Assembly: GCF_007595705.1 (NCBI RefSeq)
Contig: NZ_NISY01000002.1
Span: 372,001 to 436,000 of the forward strand
Direction of reading: 5' to 3'
From: Streptomyces sp. SAJ15
Lineage (GTDB): Bacteria; Actinomycetota; Actinomycetes; Streptomycetales; Streptomycetaceae
Length of the DNA stretch: 64,000 nt
Shown here one piece after another: positions 51,631-60,843 of this stretch. The notes beneath the pieces were generated by a model that was given only the letters and a program-made list of their open reading frames with translations, had not been told where the DNA came from and searched no databases. The translations under genes and the position numbers were made by a program. Positions within the stretch are counted from its first letter, which is position 1; every line of letters starts with the position of its first letter.

Positions 51631-52941
51631 ATGAGCGAGACCCACGCCGCGCTGCACGCACGCCACCGCGCCGTGCTGCCCGACTGGCTGGCCCTCTACT
51701 ACCAGCACCCGATCGAGATCACCCATGGCGAGGGCCGGCACGTCTGGGACGCCGACGGCAAGCGCTACCTCGACTTCTTCGGCGGCATTCTCACCACCAT
51801 GACCGCCCACGCCCTGCCCGAGGTCACCAAGGCGGTGACGGAGCAGGCGGGCCGGATCCTGCACACCTCCACCCTCTACCTCGACCGCCCCATGGTGGAC
51901 CTGGCCGAGCGGGTCGCGCGACTGTCCGGGATCCCCGACGCCCGGGTCTTCTTCACCACCTCCGGCACCGAGGCCAACGACACCGCGCTGCTGCTCGCGA
52001 CCACCCACCGCCGCTCCAACCAGATCCTGGCCATGCGCAACAGCTACCACGGCCGGTCCTTCTCCACCGTCGGCATCACCGGCAACCGCTCCTGGTCCCC
52101 GACCAGCCTCTCCCCACTCCAGACGCTGTACGTGCACGGCGGGGTGCGCGGCCGCGGCCCCTACGCGCACCTGTCCGACGCCGAGTTCATCGCCGCCTGC
52201 GTGGCGGACCTGGAGGACGTGCTGGGCCAGGCGCACGGCAGCGTCGCCGCGCTGATCGCCGAGCCGGTGCAGGGAGTCGGCGGGTTCACCGCCCCGCCCG
52301 ACGGCCTCTACGCCGCCTTCCGCGAGGTGCTCGAACGCCACGGCATCCTGTGGATCAGCGACGAGGTGCAGACCGGCTGGGGTCGCACCGGCGAGCACTT
52401 CTGGGGCTGGCAGGCGCACGCCCACGCCGGCCCCCCGGACATGCTGACCTTCGCCAAGGGCATCGGCAACGGCATGTCCATCGGCGGGGTCGTCGCCCGC
52501 GCGGAGGTGATGAACTGCCTGGAGGCCAACTCGATCTCCACCTTCGGCGGCAGCCCGATCACCATGGCCGCGGGCCTGGCCAACCTCACCCATCTCCTCG
52601 AACACGACCTCCAGGGCAACGCGCGGCGCGTCGGCGGGCTGCTGATCGAACGGCTGCGCGCCGCCACCGCCGGGAACGACGCGGTGCGCGAGGTGCGGGG
52701 CCGCGGCCTGATGATCGGCGTCGAGCTGGTCGAGCCGGGATCCGAGCGGCCCTCGCCGACGGCCGCCTCCGCGGTGCTGGAGGCCGCGCGGGAGGCGGGT
52801 CTGCTCATCGGCAAGGGCGGCGGCCACCACACCAGCGTGCTGCGCATCGCCCCGCCGCTGAGCCTCACGGTCGCCGAGGCGGAGCAGGGCGCGGCCATCC
52901 TGGAGCAGGCGCTGAACACGGCACGAGGGAGGGCGGTATGA
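51631..52941 (+). CDS. Class III aminotransferase (AGXT2-like, beta-alanine/beta-aminoisobutyrate)
   Basis: A 436-residue omega-aminotransferase. It has the PLP contacts TTSGTEANDTALLLA, the acidic ISDEVQTGWGRTG, and the Schiff-base lysine in LTFAKGIGNGMSIGG. The FGGSPITMAAGLANL turn matches class III. The close AGXT2-like pattern and its position between beta-ureidopropionase and dihydropyrimidinase suggest that it transaminates beta-alanine or 3-aminoisobutyrate. ATG 51631 has GAGGGAG. It is coupled to dihydropyrimidinase by ATGA. Confidence 0.93.
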   Translation: MSETHAALHARHRAVLPDWLALYYQHPIEITHGEGRHVWDADGKRYLDFFGGILTTMTAHALPEVTKAVTEQAGRILHTSTLYLDRPMVDLAERVARLSGIPDARVFFTTSGTEANDTALLLATTHRRSNQILAMRNSYHGRSFSTVGITGNRSWSPTSLSPLQTLYVHGGVRGRGPYAHLSDAEFIAACVADLEDVLGQAHGSVAALIAEPVQGVGGFTAPPDGLYAAFREVLERHGILWISDEVQTGWGRTGEHFWGWQAHAHAGPPDMLTFAKGIGNGMSIGGVVARAEVMNCLEANSISTFGGSPITMAAGLANLTHLLEHDLQGNARRVGGLLIERLRAATAGNDAVREVRGRGLMIGVELVEPGSERPSPTAASAVLEAAREAGLLIGKGGGHHTSVLRIAPPLSLTVAEAEQGAAILEQALNTARGRAV

Positions 52942-54344
52942 GCGGCAGCCGCACCGTCATCCGCGGCGGACTCGTCATCACCGCGGCCGACGAGATGCCC
53001 GCCGACGTCCTGATCGAGGACGGCCGGGTGGTCGCCGTCGCCGCCCACGGCGGCGACTACGCGGCCGGCTGGACCGCCGACCGCACGATCGACGCCACCG
53101 ACCTCTACGTCGTCCCGGGCGGCGTTGACGCGCACACCCACATGGAGCTGCCGTTCGGCGGCACCTCGGCCTCCGACACCTTCGAGACCGGGACCCGCGC
53201 GGCCGCCTGGGGCGGGACCACCACCATCGTGGACTTCGCCGTGCAGACCAAGGGGCAGGCGCTGCGCGAGGGGCTGGACGCCTGGCACGCGAAGGCGGCG
53301 GGCAACTGCGCCGTCGACTACGCCTTCCACATGATCCTCTCCGATGTGAACGACAGCTCGCTCAAGGAGATGGACCTGCTCGTGGAGGAGGGCCTGACCT
53401 CGTTCAAGCTGTTCATGGCCTATCCCGGGGTGTTCTACAGCGACGACGGGCAGATCCTGCGTGCCATGCAGCGCTCGGCGGGCAACGGCGGGCTGATCAT
53501 GATGCACGCCGAGAACGGCATCGCCATCGACGTCCTCGTCCAGCAGGCCCTGGCCGCCGGCCGAACCGATCCGCGCTACCACGGCGAGGTGCGCAGGGCG
53601 CTGTTGGAGGCCGAGGCCACTCACCGCGCCATCCAGCTCGCGCGGGTCGCCGGCGCCCCGTTGTACGTGGTGCACGTCTCGGCCCAGGAGGCGGTCCAGG
53701 AGCTCGCCGCCGCGCGCGACATGGGCCTGGACGTCTTCGGCGAGACCTGCCCGCAGTATCTGTTCCTGTCCACCGACAACCTCGCCGAGCCGGACTTCGA
53801 GGGCGCCAAGTACGTCTGCTCCACCCCGCTGCGGCCGCGCGAACACCAGGCCGCGCTCTGGCGCGGACTGCGCACCAACGACCTCCAGGTCGTCTCCACC
53901 GACCACTGCCCGTTCTGTTTCACGGGCCAGAAGGAACTGGGCCGCGGCGACTTCTCGAAGATCCCCAACGGGCTGCCGGGGGTGGAGAACCGCATGGACC
54001 TGCTCCACCAGGCCGTGGTGGAGGGCCATATCTCGCGCCGCCGCTGGATCGAGATCGCCTGCGCCACCCCGGCCCGGATGTTCGGGCTCTATCCGAAGAA
54101 GGGCACCATCGCCCCCGGCGCGGACGCCGACATCGTCCTCTACGACCCCCGGGCCGAGCAGACCCTGTCCGCGCGGACCCACCACATGAACGTCGACTAC
54201 TCCGCCTACGAGGGCAAGCGGATCACCGGACGGGTGGTCACCGTGCTGTCGCGCGGGGAGACCGTCATCGACCGACAGCGGTTCACCGGGCGTGCGGGCC
54301 ACGGCGCCTATGTGCCGCGCGACACCTGCCAGTACCTCGACTGA
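52938..54344 (+). CDS. hydA: Dihydropyrimidinase
   Basis: A 468-residue D-hydantoinase/dihydropyrimidinase. Metal ligands are His66 and His68 in VDAHTHMELPFGGT, carboxylated Lys157 in TSFKLFMAYPG, and His in MMHAENG and YVVHVSAQ. Asp lies in STDHCPF. Y-P-G-V/I-F and GVENRMDLLHQAVVEG also fit. It opens dihydrouracil or dihydrothymine to the N-carbamoyl beta-amino acid, the substrate of the first gene of the set. The start overlaps the aminotransferase stop. Confidence 0.96.
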   Translation: MSGSRTVIRGGLVITAADEMPADVLIEDGRVVAVAAHGGDYAAGWTADRTIDATDLYVVPGGVDAHTHMELPFGGTSASDTFETGTRAAAWGGTTTIVDFAVQTKGQALREGLDAWHAKAAGNCAVDYAFHMILSDVNDSSLKEMDLLVEEGLTSFKLFMAYPGVFYSDDGQILRAMQRSAGNGGLIMMHAENGIAIDVLVQQALAAGRTDPRYHGEVRRALLEAEATHRAIQLARVAGAPLYVVHVSAQEAVQELAAARDMGLDVFGETCPQYLFLSTDNLAEPDFEGAKYVCSTPLRPREHQAALWRGLRTNDLQVVSTDHCPFCFTGQKELGRGDFSKIPNGLPGVENRMDLLHQAVVEGHISRRRWIEIACATPARMFGLYPKKGTIAPGADADIVLYDPRAEQTLSARTHHMNVDYSAYEGKRITGRVVTVLSRGETVIDRQRFTGRAGHGAYVPRDTCQYLD

Positions 54345-54372
54345 GCCGCCCTCTCCTGAACCGGGAACACGT

Positions 54373-55374
54373 ATGGACTTCGGACTCGTCCTCCAGACCG
54401 ACCCACCCGCCACCACCGTCATCGAGCTCATGCGCCGCGCGGAGGCGCGGGGCTTCCGCTACGGCTGGACCTTCGACTCCGCCGTGCTCTGGCAGGAGCC
54501 GTTCGTCATCTACAGCCGCATCCTGGAGCACACCGAGCGGCTCATCGTCGGCCCGATGGTGACGAACCCGGGAACCCGCACCTGGGAGGTGACCGCCTCC
54601 ACCTTCGCCACCCTGAACGACATGTACGGCAACCGCACCGTGTGCGGCATCGGCCGCGGCGACTCGGCGATGCGGGTGGCCGGCCGCAAACCCAACACCC
54701 TGGCCCGGGTCGGTGAGGCCATCGACGTCATCCGTGATCTGGCGGAGGGCCGTGAGGCCGTGGTCGACGGCGCCACCCTGCGCTTCCCCTGGATCCGGGA
54801 CGGCCGGCTGCCCGTCTGGATGGCGGCCTACGGCCCCAAGGCGCTCGCGCTCACCGGCCGGAAGGCCGACGGCTTCATCCTCCAGCTCGCCGATCCGTTC
54901 CTCACCGAGTGGATGGTGCGGGCGGTCCGCACCGCCGCGGCCGAGGCCGGACGGGACCCGGACGCGCTCACCGTCTGCGTCGCCGCCCCCGCCTACGTGG
55001 GCGACGACCTCGCCCACGCCCGCGAACAGTGCCGCTGGTTCGGCGGCATGGTCGGCAACCACGTCGCCGACCTGGTCCAACGCTACGGCGAACACTCCGG
55101 AGCGGTCCCCGAGTCGCTCACCGCCTACATCAAGGAGCGCGCCGGCTACGACTACAGCCACCACGGCCGCGCCGGAAACCCCGACACCGCCTTCGTCCCC
55201 GACGAGATCGTGGACCGCTTCTGCCTGCTGGGCCCGCCCGAGGCCCACATCGACAAGCTCAGAGCCCTACGGGACCTGGGCGTGGACCAGTTCGCGGTCT
55301 ACGCGATGCACGACGCGAAGGAGGCGACGATCGACGCGTACGGCGAACACGTCATCCCGGCCCTGAGCGACTAG
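54373..55374 (+). CDS. LLM-class flavin/F420-dependent oxidoreductase (TIGR03842-like)
   Basis: A 333-residue TIM-barrel oxidoreductase of the luciferase-like monooxygenase class, in the F420-dependent branch. It has TFDSAVLWQEPFVIYSRILE, LIVGPMVTNPGTRTWEVTAS, RTVCGIGRGDSAMRV and WMAAYGPKALALTG. The 28-nt gap to dihydropyrimidinase and the shared direction place it in the same operon. TIGR03842 members are commonly found next to dihydropyrimidinases in actinobacteria. It could reduce or oxidise a pyrimidine intermediate; this is inferred from context. ATG 54373 is preceded by GGGAACACGT. Confidence 0.9.
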   Translation: MDFGLVLQTDPPATTVIELMRRAEARGFRYGWTFDSAVLWQEPFVIYSRILEHTERLIVGPMVTNPGTRTWEVTASTFATLNDMYGNRTVCGIGRGDSAMRVAGRKPNTLARVGEAIDVIRDLAEGREAVVDGATLRFPWIRDGRLPVWMAAYGPKALALTGRKADGFILQLADPFLTEWMVRAVRTAAAEAGRDPDALTVCVAAPAYVGDDLAHAREQCRWFGGMVGNHVADLVQRYGEHSGAVPESLTAYIKERAGYDYSHHGRAGNPDTAFVPDEIVDRFCLLGPPEAHIDKLRALRDLGVDQFAVYAMHDAKEATIDAYGEHVIPALSD

Positions 55375-55390
55375 GCCCGATCTCGCCGGG

Positions 55391-56446
55391 TCACGGCACC
55401 CGCGCGGTCCACTCCGGCGAGCCGAACTTCTCGACGGCCAGGGTCTGCGCGCGGGCCAGTTCCTCGTCCGTCACCTTGCCGTCGGTGAGCCCGTACCGCT
55501 CGCGGAAGGAGGCGATCAGTCGCTCGATGACGGTGACGCGCGGCAGGCCGGTCTGCCGGCGGATCGGGTCGACGCGCTTCTTGGCGCTTTTGGTGCCCTT
55601 GTCGGAGAGCTTCTCCCGGCCGATGCGCAGGACGTCCAGCATCTTGTCGGCGTCGATGTCGTAGGCCATCGTCACGTGGTGCAGCACGGCGTGGTCGTCG
55701 CTCACCACGCGCTTCTGGGCCGCTCCGGCGATCTTGCCGCTCTCGGTGGCGATGTCGTTGAGCGGCTGGTACCAGGCGGTGATGCCCATGTCGCCGAGGG
55801 CGCCGAGCACCCAGTCGTCGAGGTAGGCGTAGGAGTCGGCGAAGGAGAGGCCGGAGACCAGGGACTCGGGGACGTGGAGCGAGTACGTGATGGTGTTGCC
55901 GGGCTCCACGAACATGGCGCCGCCGCCGCTGACGCGGCGCACGACGGTCACCCCGTGCCGCTCGGCGCCGGCCGGGTCCACCTCGTTCCGGAGCGACTGG
56001 AAGCTACCGATGATCACTGCTGGACGGTCCCACTCCCAGACCCGCAGGGTCGGGGGCCGGCAGCCGGCGGCCACCTCGGCGGTGAGCACCTCGTCCAGCG
56101 CCATGTGCAGCTCCGGGGGCTGCGGGCCCTCGTGGACGAGCTGCCAGTCGTAGTCGTTCCAGTCCGTCGCCTGGGCCAGCGCCCGGCGCACCGCCACGCC
56201 CACCGCCTCGGCGGAGAACCCGAACATCACCGTGCCGGGCGGCAGCGCCGCCTCGATGCGCGCGGCCAGCGCCGGCGCCTCGGTGTCGGCCGGCGCGCCC
56301 TCCAGCGCCCGGTCGATGGCGAGCAGGGCGTCGTCGGGTTCCAGAAAGAAGTCCCCCGCCACCCGCACGTCGCGCAGCGCGCCCTCCCGCACGTCGAGGT
56401 CGATGACCACGAGCTTCCCACCGGGAACCTTGTACTCACCATGCAT
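55391..56446 (-). CDS. Lipoate-protein ligase family protein
   Basis: A 351-residue protein. An N-terminal domain (residues 1-95, MHGEYKVPGGKLVVIDLDVR) corresponds to the accessory LplA C-terminal domain. It is followed by the biotin/lipoate ligase catalytic domain. There, RRVSGGGAMFVEPGNTITYS is the lipoyl-AMP loop and GKIAGAAQKR holds the catalytic lysine. This order is permuted relative to E. coli LplA and is usual in actinobacteria. It attaches scavenged lipoate or octanoate to E2/GcvH proteins. ATG 56446 fits the domain start. It is divergent, at 76 bp, from a TetR gene. Confidence 0.92.
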   Translation of the reverse strand: MHGEYKVPGGKLVVIDLDVREGALRDVRVAGDFFLEPDDALLAIDRALEGAPADTEAPALAARIEAALPPGTVMFGFSAEAVGVAVRRALAQATDWNDYDWQLVHEGPQPPELHMALDEVLTAEVAAGCRPPTLRVWEWDRPAVIIGSFQSLRNEVDPAGAERHGVTVVRRVSGGGAMFVEPGNTITYSLHVPESLVSGLSFADSYAYLDDWVLGALGDMGITAWYQPLNDIATESGKIAGAAQKRVVSDDHAVLHHVTMAYDIDADKMLDVLRIGREKLSDKGTKSAKKRVDPIRRQTGLPRVTVIERLIASFRERYGLTDGKVTDEELARAQTLAVEKFGSPEWTARVP

Positions 56447-56482
56447 GCCGCCCACCGTAGCCGGAGCACCCCCGCCCATGTA

Positions 56483-56494
56483 CTTGAACTCAAG
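56483..56494. promoter_or_regulatory. Palindrome in the LplA/TetR divergent promoter
   Basis: CTTGA-AC-TCAAG is a perfect 12-bp dyad followed by a further TCAA. TTGAAC inside it could be the -35 for the TetR gene, with TACGGT (56510-56515) as a poorly spaced -10. It is a candidate TetR operator controlling both directions. Confidence 0.5.
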
Positions 56495-56522
56495 GTCAAA
56501 AACCTCTGCTACGGTTGCGCCC

Positions 56523-57101
56523 ATGGGGAGGCCGAAACAGTTCGATCCGGATGTCGCCGTCGACCGCGCGATGGGGGTGTTCTGGCGCAAGGGGTACGCC
56601 GCGACCACGCCACAGGACCTCGTCGACGAGATCGGCATCGGCAAGGGCAGCCTTTACCACGCCTTCGGCAGCAAGCGCGGGCTCTTCGAACTGGCCCTGC
56701 GGCGCTACCGGGACAACCACGAACTCGTCATGGCGGAGCTGCTGCACGGCAGGGAGCCGGTCAGGGTGCGGCTGAGGGCCGCGCTGGAGCGCCTGGTCCA
56801 GCGGGCGCTGGCCCCCTCGGACCAGCGTGGCTGCCTCGCCGTCAACACCGCCACGGAGCTCGCCGGTCGGGACGCGGAGGCCGCGGCGGTGGTGCGACAG
56901 ATCTTCATCCGCACCGAAGACGTGTTCCGCGCCGTGATCGAGGAGGGGCAGCGCAGGGGCGAGATCGCCCCCGACCGTGACGCGAGCGCCCTCGCCGGTC
57001 TGCTGCTGCACACCGTGGTCGGCCTCCAGGTCGTGGCCAGGACCGGCGACGCGTCCCATGGGCTCCACGGCACCGTCGACGCCCTCATGGAAGCCCTCTG
57101 A
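56523..57101 (+). CDS. TetR/AcrR-family transcriptional regulator
   Basis: A 192-residue repressor-type protein. The DNA-binding helix-turn-helix is at residues about 8-55 (AVDRAMGVFWRKGYAATTPQ then IGIGKGSLYHAFGSKRGLF). The C-terminal ligand domain has RGCLAVNTATELAGRD, typical of the AcrR/TetR_C branch for small lipophilic ligands. ATG 56523 is 76 bp from the divergent lipoate ligase start. The only neighbouring target candidate is the ligase itself. Confidence 0.92.
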   Translation: MGRPKQFDPDVAVDRAMGVFWRKGYAATTPQDLVDEIGIGKGSLYHAFGSKRGLFELALRRYRDNHELVMAELLHGREPVRVRLRAALERLVQRALAPSDQRGCLAVNTATELAGRDAEAAAVVRQIFIRTEDVFRAVIEEGQRRGEIAPDRDASALAGLLLHTVVGLQVVARTGDASHGLHGTVDALMEAL

Positions 57102-57261
57102 CGCCCTGGCCGCCGCTCCGGGGGAGATCGACGCGCCCGCGTCGTCTCGGCGGACCGTGCCACCACCGCGGGCCGGATATCGACCGCTCCGTTCACCCGG
57201 ACGCAACCGCTTGTCCGCCACCCGGGAACCGGTTGTCGGACGGGCGTGGTTCGATGGAGGC

Positions 57262-58089
57262 ATGATCGATCAGTTTCTCGCCGGAGATCTGTCCGACGTC
57301 GAGGAGGCGGTCCGCAAGGCGGCCGCGGCCGAGATCCTGCCGCGCTTCCGGCAGCTCGCCGATGACGACATCATCCAGAAGAACGGGCCGCACGACCTCG
57401 TGACGGTGGCCGACCGGCTCGCCGAGGAGCATCTGACGGCGTCGCTCACCGACCTCCTGCCCGGCTCCGTGGTGGTGGGCGAGGAGGCCGTGCACGCCGA
57501 CCCTGGCGTGCTGGGCGCGCTCGGCGGCGACGCCCCGGTGTGGATCGTGGACCCGGTCGACGGCACCCGCCAGTTCGTGCACGGCGAGGACGGCTTCGCC
57601 ACCCTCGTGGCCCTGGCGCACCGCGGCGAGGTGCTCGCCTCCTGGACCTACGCCCCCGCGCTGGACCTCATGGCCATCGCCCTCCGCGGCCAGGGAGCCC
57701 GGCTGGGCGGCGAGCCGCTGCGCGCGGGATCCCCGACCCCCGGCGAGGTCCTGACCGTGGCCATCTCGCACTACGACTTCACCACCGAGGCCGAGCAGCG
57801 CGCCCTGGCCGGGCTGAACACCGACGGGGTCGCGCCGCGCCCCTGCGGCTCGGCCGGGCTGGAGTATCTGAACGTGGCCCGCGGCCGGCTCGACGCGATC
57901 GCCTTCTCCTGGGAGAACCCCTGGGACCACGCGGCCGGGCTGCTGCTGGTCGCCGAGGCGGGCGGCGCCAGCGCCACGCTGGCGGGGCAGCCCTTCCGGA
58001 TCGCGGGCGGCAACGCGCTTCCGTTCACCGCGGCGCGGGACGCCGCGACCGTACGGCATATTCTGGGCCTGCTGGCCGTCGCCGGCTGA
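57262..58089 (+). CDS. Inositol-monophosphatase-family phosphatase
   Basis: A 275-residue FIG-superfamily Mg2+-dependent phosphatase. Metal-binding motifs are GEEAVH (Glu), DPVDGTRQFVHGE (D-P-x-D-G-T) and WDHAAGLLL (W-D-x-A-A). Members include inositol monophosphatase, CysQ (PAP phosphatase) and fructose-bisphosphatase-like enzymes. The substrate cannot be decided from these motifs. ATG 57262 has GGAGG. It is followed 69 nt later by the FAD oxidoreductase gene, likely the same transcript. Confidence 0.92.
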   Translation: MIDQFLAGDLSDVEEAVRKAAAAEILPRFRQLADDDIIQKNGPHDLVTVADRLAEEHLTASLTDLLPGSVVVGEEAVHADPGVLGALGGDAPVWIVDPVDGTRQFVHGEDGFATLVALAHRGEVLASWTYAPALDLMAIALRGQGARLGGEPLRAGSPTPGEVLTVAISHYDFTTEAEQRALAGLNTDGVAPRPCGSAGLEYLNVARGRLDAIAFSWENPWDHAAGLLLVAEAGGASATLAGQPFRIAGGNALPFTAARDAATVRHILGLLAVAG

Positions 58090-58158
58090 TCGGCCGTCCG
58101 GCTGACCGGCCGTCGACCGACGGTCGGCGGACCGTTCCGCGACGGTGAGGAGGCCGAC

Positions 58159-59571
58159 GTGGCATCGATGCTCGACGCGGTGGTGGTGGGTGCCGGACCC
58201 AACGGGCTGACCGCCGCCGTCGAACTCGCCCGGCGCGGCCTCGCCGTGGAGGTCTTCGAGGCCGCCGACGGCATCGGCGGCGGGGCCCGCACCGAGGAGC
58301 TCACCCTCCCCGGCTTCCGGCACGACCCCTGCTCGGCGGTGCACCCGCTCGGCGTCGGCTCGCCCGTCTTCCGCAGCCTGCCGCTCGCCCGGCACGGCCT
58401 GGAGTGGGTCCACCCCGAGCTGCCCATGGCCCATCCGTTCCCCGACGGCACCGCCGCCGTGCTGGCCCACTCGGTGGGCGAGACGGCCAGCTCGCTCGGC
58501 GCGCGCGACGCGGGCGTCTACCGCCGGCTCGTCGCCCCCTACCGCGGCACCTGGGACACCCTCTCCGTCGATGTGCTGCGCACCCAGTGGGACGGCCTGC
58601 CACGCTCCCCGATCACCTGGGCCCGCTTCGGGACGCAGGCCGCCCAGCCCGCGGCCCTGCTCGCCCGCCGGTTCCACGGCGCCAAGGCGCGCGGCATGCT
58701 GGCCGGGCTGGCCGCGCACGCCATCGCCCCGCTGGGCGGACTGACCACCGGCGGCATCGCGCTGATGTTCGCGATCGCCGCGCACGAGGTCGGCTGGCCG
58801 GTGCCGCGCGGCGGCTCCCAGGCCATCCCCGACGCGCTCGCCGGCTATCTGCGCGAGCTGGGCGGCACCGTCCACACCGGGTTCGAGGTCAAGCGACTGG
58901 ACGACCTCCCGCCCGCCCGCGCGTACGTCTTCGACACCTCGCCCACCGCCCTGGCCCGCATCGCCGGGCTCGGCAACGCCTACCGCGGCTATGAGTACGG
59001 CGCCGCCGTCTTCAAGGTCGACTACGCGCTGGACGGACCGGTGCCCTGGACCGCCGAGGCGGCCCGGCGGGCGGGCACGGTGCACATCGGCCCCACCGCC
59101 GGCGAGATCGACGCCGCCCTGCGCGCCGCCGTGGACGGCCACGACCCGACCGTGCCGTTCCTGATCACCGCCCAGCCCAGCATCGTCGACGCCACCCGCG
59201 CACCGGAGGGCAAGCACACCTTCTGGGCCTACGGGCATGTGCCCAGCGGCTGGACCGGCGACGCCACGGAGGCGGTCGAGCGGCAGATCGAACGCTTCGC
59301 GCCGGGCTTCCGGGACCTGGTGCTGGCCCGCGCGGTCGCGGGCCCCGCGGAGCTGGCCGCGCGGAACGCGAACTACGTCGGCGGGGACATCGCCTGCGGC
59401 TCGTTCCGCGGGCTGCGCTCCGTGCTGCGCCCCAAGCTCGCCCGCGTCCCGTACGCGACCGCCCACCCAGCCGTCTTCCTGTGCTCCTCGGCCACCCCTC
59501 CGGGACCGGGCGTGCACGGCATGTCGGGCCACCACGCCGCGCGGGCGGTCTGGCGTCGGCTGCGCGGCTGA
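58159..59571 (+). CDS. Phytoene-desaturase-like NAD(P)/FAD-dependent oxidoreductase
   Basis: A 470-residue flavoprotein. The N-terminal dinucleotide loop is [20 protein letters not shown], followed by the E-x-x-x-x-x-G-G pattern ([14 protein letters not shown]). The C-terminal FAD segment is [20 protein letters not shown]. It belongs to the broad CrtI/amine-oxidase-like group and lacks other carotenoid genes nearby, so carotenoid desaturation is not implied. GTG 58159 has GTGAGGAGG. The substrate is unknown. Confidence 0.9.
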   Translation: MASMLDAVVVGAGPNGLTAAVELARRGLAVEVFEAADGIGGGARTEELTLPGFRHDPCSAVHPLGVGSPVFRSLPLARHGLEWVHPELPMAHPFPDGTAAVLAHSVGETASSLGARDAGVYRRLVAPYRGTWDTLSVDVLRTQWDGLPRSPITWARFGTQAAQPAALLARRFHGAKARGMLAGLAAHAIAPLGGLTTGGIALMFAIAAHEVGWPVPRGGSQAIPDALAGYLRELGGTVHTGFEVKRLDDLPPARAYVFDTSPTALARIAGLGNAYRGYEYGAAVFKVDYALDGPVPWTAEAARRAGTVHIGPTAGEIDAALRAAVDGHDPTVPFLITAQPSIVDATRAPEGKHTFWAYGHVPSGWTGDATEAVERQIERFAPGFRDLVLARAVAGPAELAARNANYVGGDIACGSFRGLRSVLRPKLARVPYATAHPAVFLCSSATPPGPGVHGMSGHHAARAVWRRLRG

Positions 59572-59694
59572 ACCCCGCCGCGCGCGGCCCGGACGTACAG
59601 CGGAGGCCCCGACGAATCCCTGTGGAGGGGACCTCTGCGGGTTCGGTGGGAGTGGCTCGGTCCGGGCCGCTCCCACGAGCGGGAGACCGCCGGC

Positions 59695-60693
59695 TCAGTG
59701 CGGGATGCCGTCGATCAGCTCACGCGCGCCCTGGCGCAGCAGCGCCACCGCCACCGAGGTGCCGAGCGTCGCCGGGTCCAGCGGGCCGGCCCACTCGTGG
59801 GCGTCCAACACCGTCTTGCCGTCCGGAGTGAACACCCGCGCGCGCAGTGACAGCCGGCCGTCGCGCTCGGCCCGGGCGAAGCCCGCGATCGGGGCGTTGC
59901 AGTGGCCCTGCAGGACGTGCAGCAGCATGCGTTCGGCCGTCATCTCCCGCCAGGCGTCCGCGTCACCGAGCCCCGAGACGGCCTCGATGGTGGCGGCGTC
60001 GTCCTCCCGGCACTGCAGGGCCAGCACCCCGGCGCCGATCGGCGGGCACATGGTCTCCACCGACAGCACCTCGGCGATCCGGTCCACGCGGCCGATGCGC
60101 TCCAGGCCCGAGGCGGCGAGCAGCAGCGCGTCCGCCTCGCCCGCGTCCAGCTTCTCCAGCCGCCGGTTGGCGTTGCCGCGCATCGGCACGCACTCCAGAT
60201 GCGGGTGGGAGATGGCCAGTTGGGCGGCGCGCCGGACCGACGAGGTGCCGATCCGCGTCCCCGCGGGCAACTCGTCCAGCGTCAGCCCGTCGGGGTGCAC
60301 CAGCGCGTCCCGGATGTCGTCGCGCCTGAGGTAGGCGGCGAAGACCGTCCCCGTGGGCAGCGGGCGGTCGGCGGGCACGTCCTTGACGCAGTGGACCGCC
60401 ACATCCGACTCGCCGGCGAGCAGCGCGGCGTCCACCTCCTTGGTGAACGCCCCCTTTCCACCGAGGGCCGCCAGATCGCCCTGCCAGCGGTCGCCGGAGG
60501 TGGTCACGGGTACGACCGCGGTACGGATCTCCGGCCGCAGGACCGCGAGTTCGGCGCGTACGCGCTCCACCTGGGCCAGGGCCATCGGAGAGGAACGGGT
60601 GACGATACGGATGGTGGCAACGGGCGCCTCGGCCTCACCGAGCGCGCCCCCGGCGGCGGAGCCGCCTGACGCAGAAGGCATGGCGTACACCAT
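59695..60693 (-). CDS. hemC: Hydroxymethylbilane synthase (porphobilinogen deaminase)
   Basis: A 332-residue enzyme that polymerises four porphobilinogens to hydroxymethylbilane in tetrapyrrole synthesis. It has the R-x-S-P-x-A-x-x-Q start ([13 protein letters not shown]), SVRRAAQL, and [14 protein letters not shown]. The dipyrromethane cofactor cysteine is Cys265 in [15 protein letters not shown] 60693 was chosen, with MPSASGG (60681) as an alternative. hemC usually sits with hemA and hemD; here it stands alone between an oxidoreductase and a repair gene. The first 25 residues are a low-complexity extension. Confidence 0.95.
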   Translation of the reverse strand: MVYAMPSASGGSAAGGALGEAEAPVATIRIVTRSSPMALAQVERVRAELAVLRPEIRTAVVPVTTSGDRWQGDLAALGGKGAFTKEVDAALLAGESDVAVHCVKDVPADRPLPTGTVFAAYLRRDDIRDALVHPDGLTLDELPAGTRIGTSSVRRAAQLAISHPHLECVPMRGNANRRLEKLDAGEADALLLAASGLERIGRVDRIAEVLSVETMCPPIGAGVLALQCREDDAATIEAVSGLGDADAWREMTAERMLLHVLQGHCNAPIAGFARAERDGRLSLRARVFTPDGKTVLDAHEWAGPLDPATLGTSVAVALLRQGARELIDGIPH

Positions 60694-60843
60694 AGAGCCT
60701 CGACCCTCCCTCCCCGCCGCAGGCCGAGCCCGCGTCACCTTCCGGCCGAGTCCCGAGGTCGACGCGGGGCGGTCGCGGAGGGGAGCGAGGGCCGTGTCGG
60801 ATTTCCGCGAGCCCCGCCGGGTCCAGTGGTCGATGCTGGAGCC

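Noticed and set aside
58159..59571. Carotenoid desaturase with a pigment cluster
   Set aside because: The fold matches the broad CrtI-like group, but no phytoene synthase, GGPP synthase or cyclase gene is adjacent.
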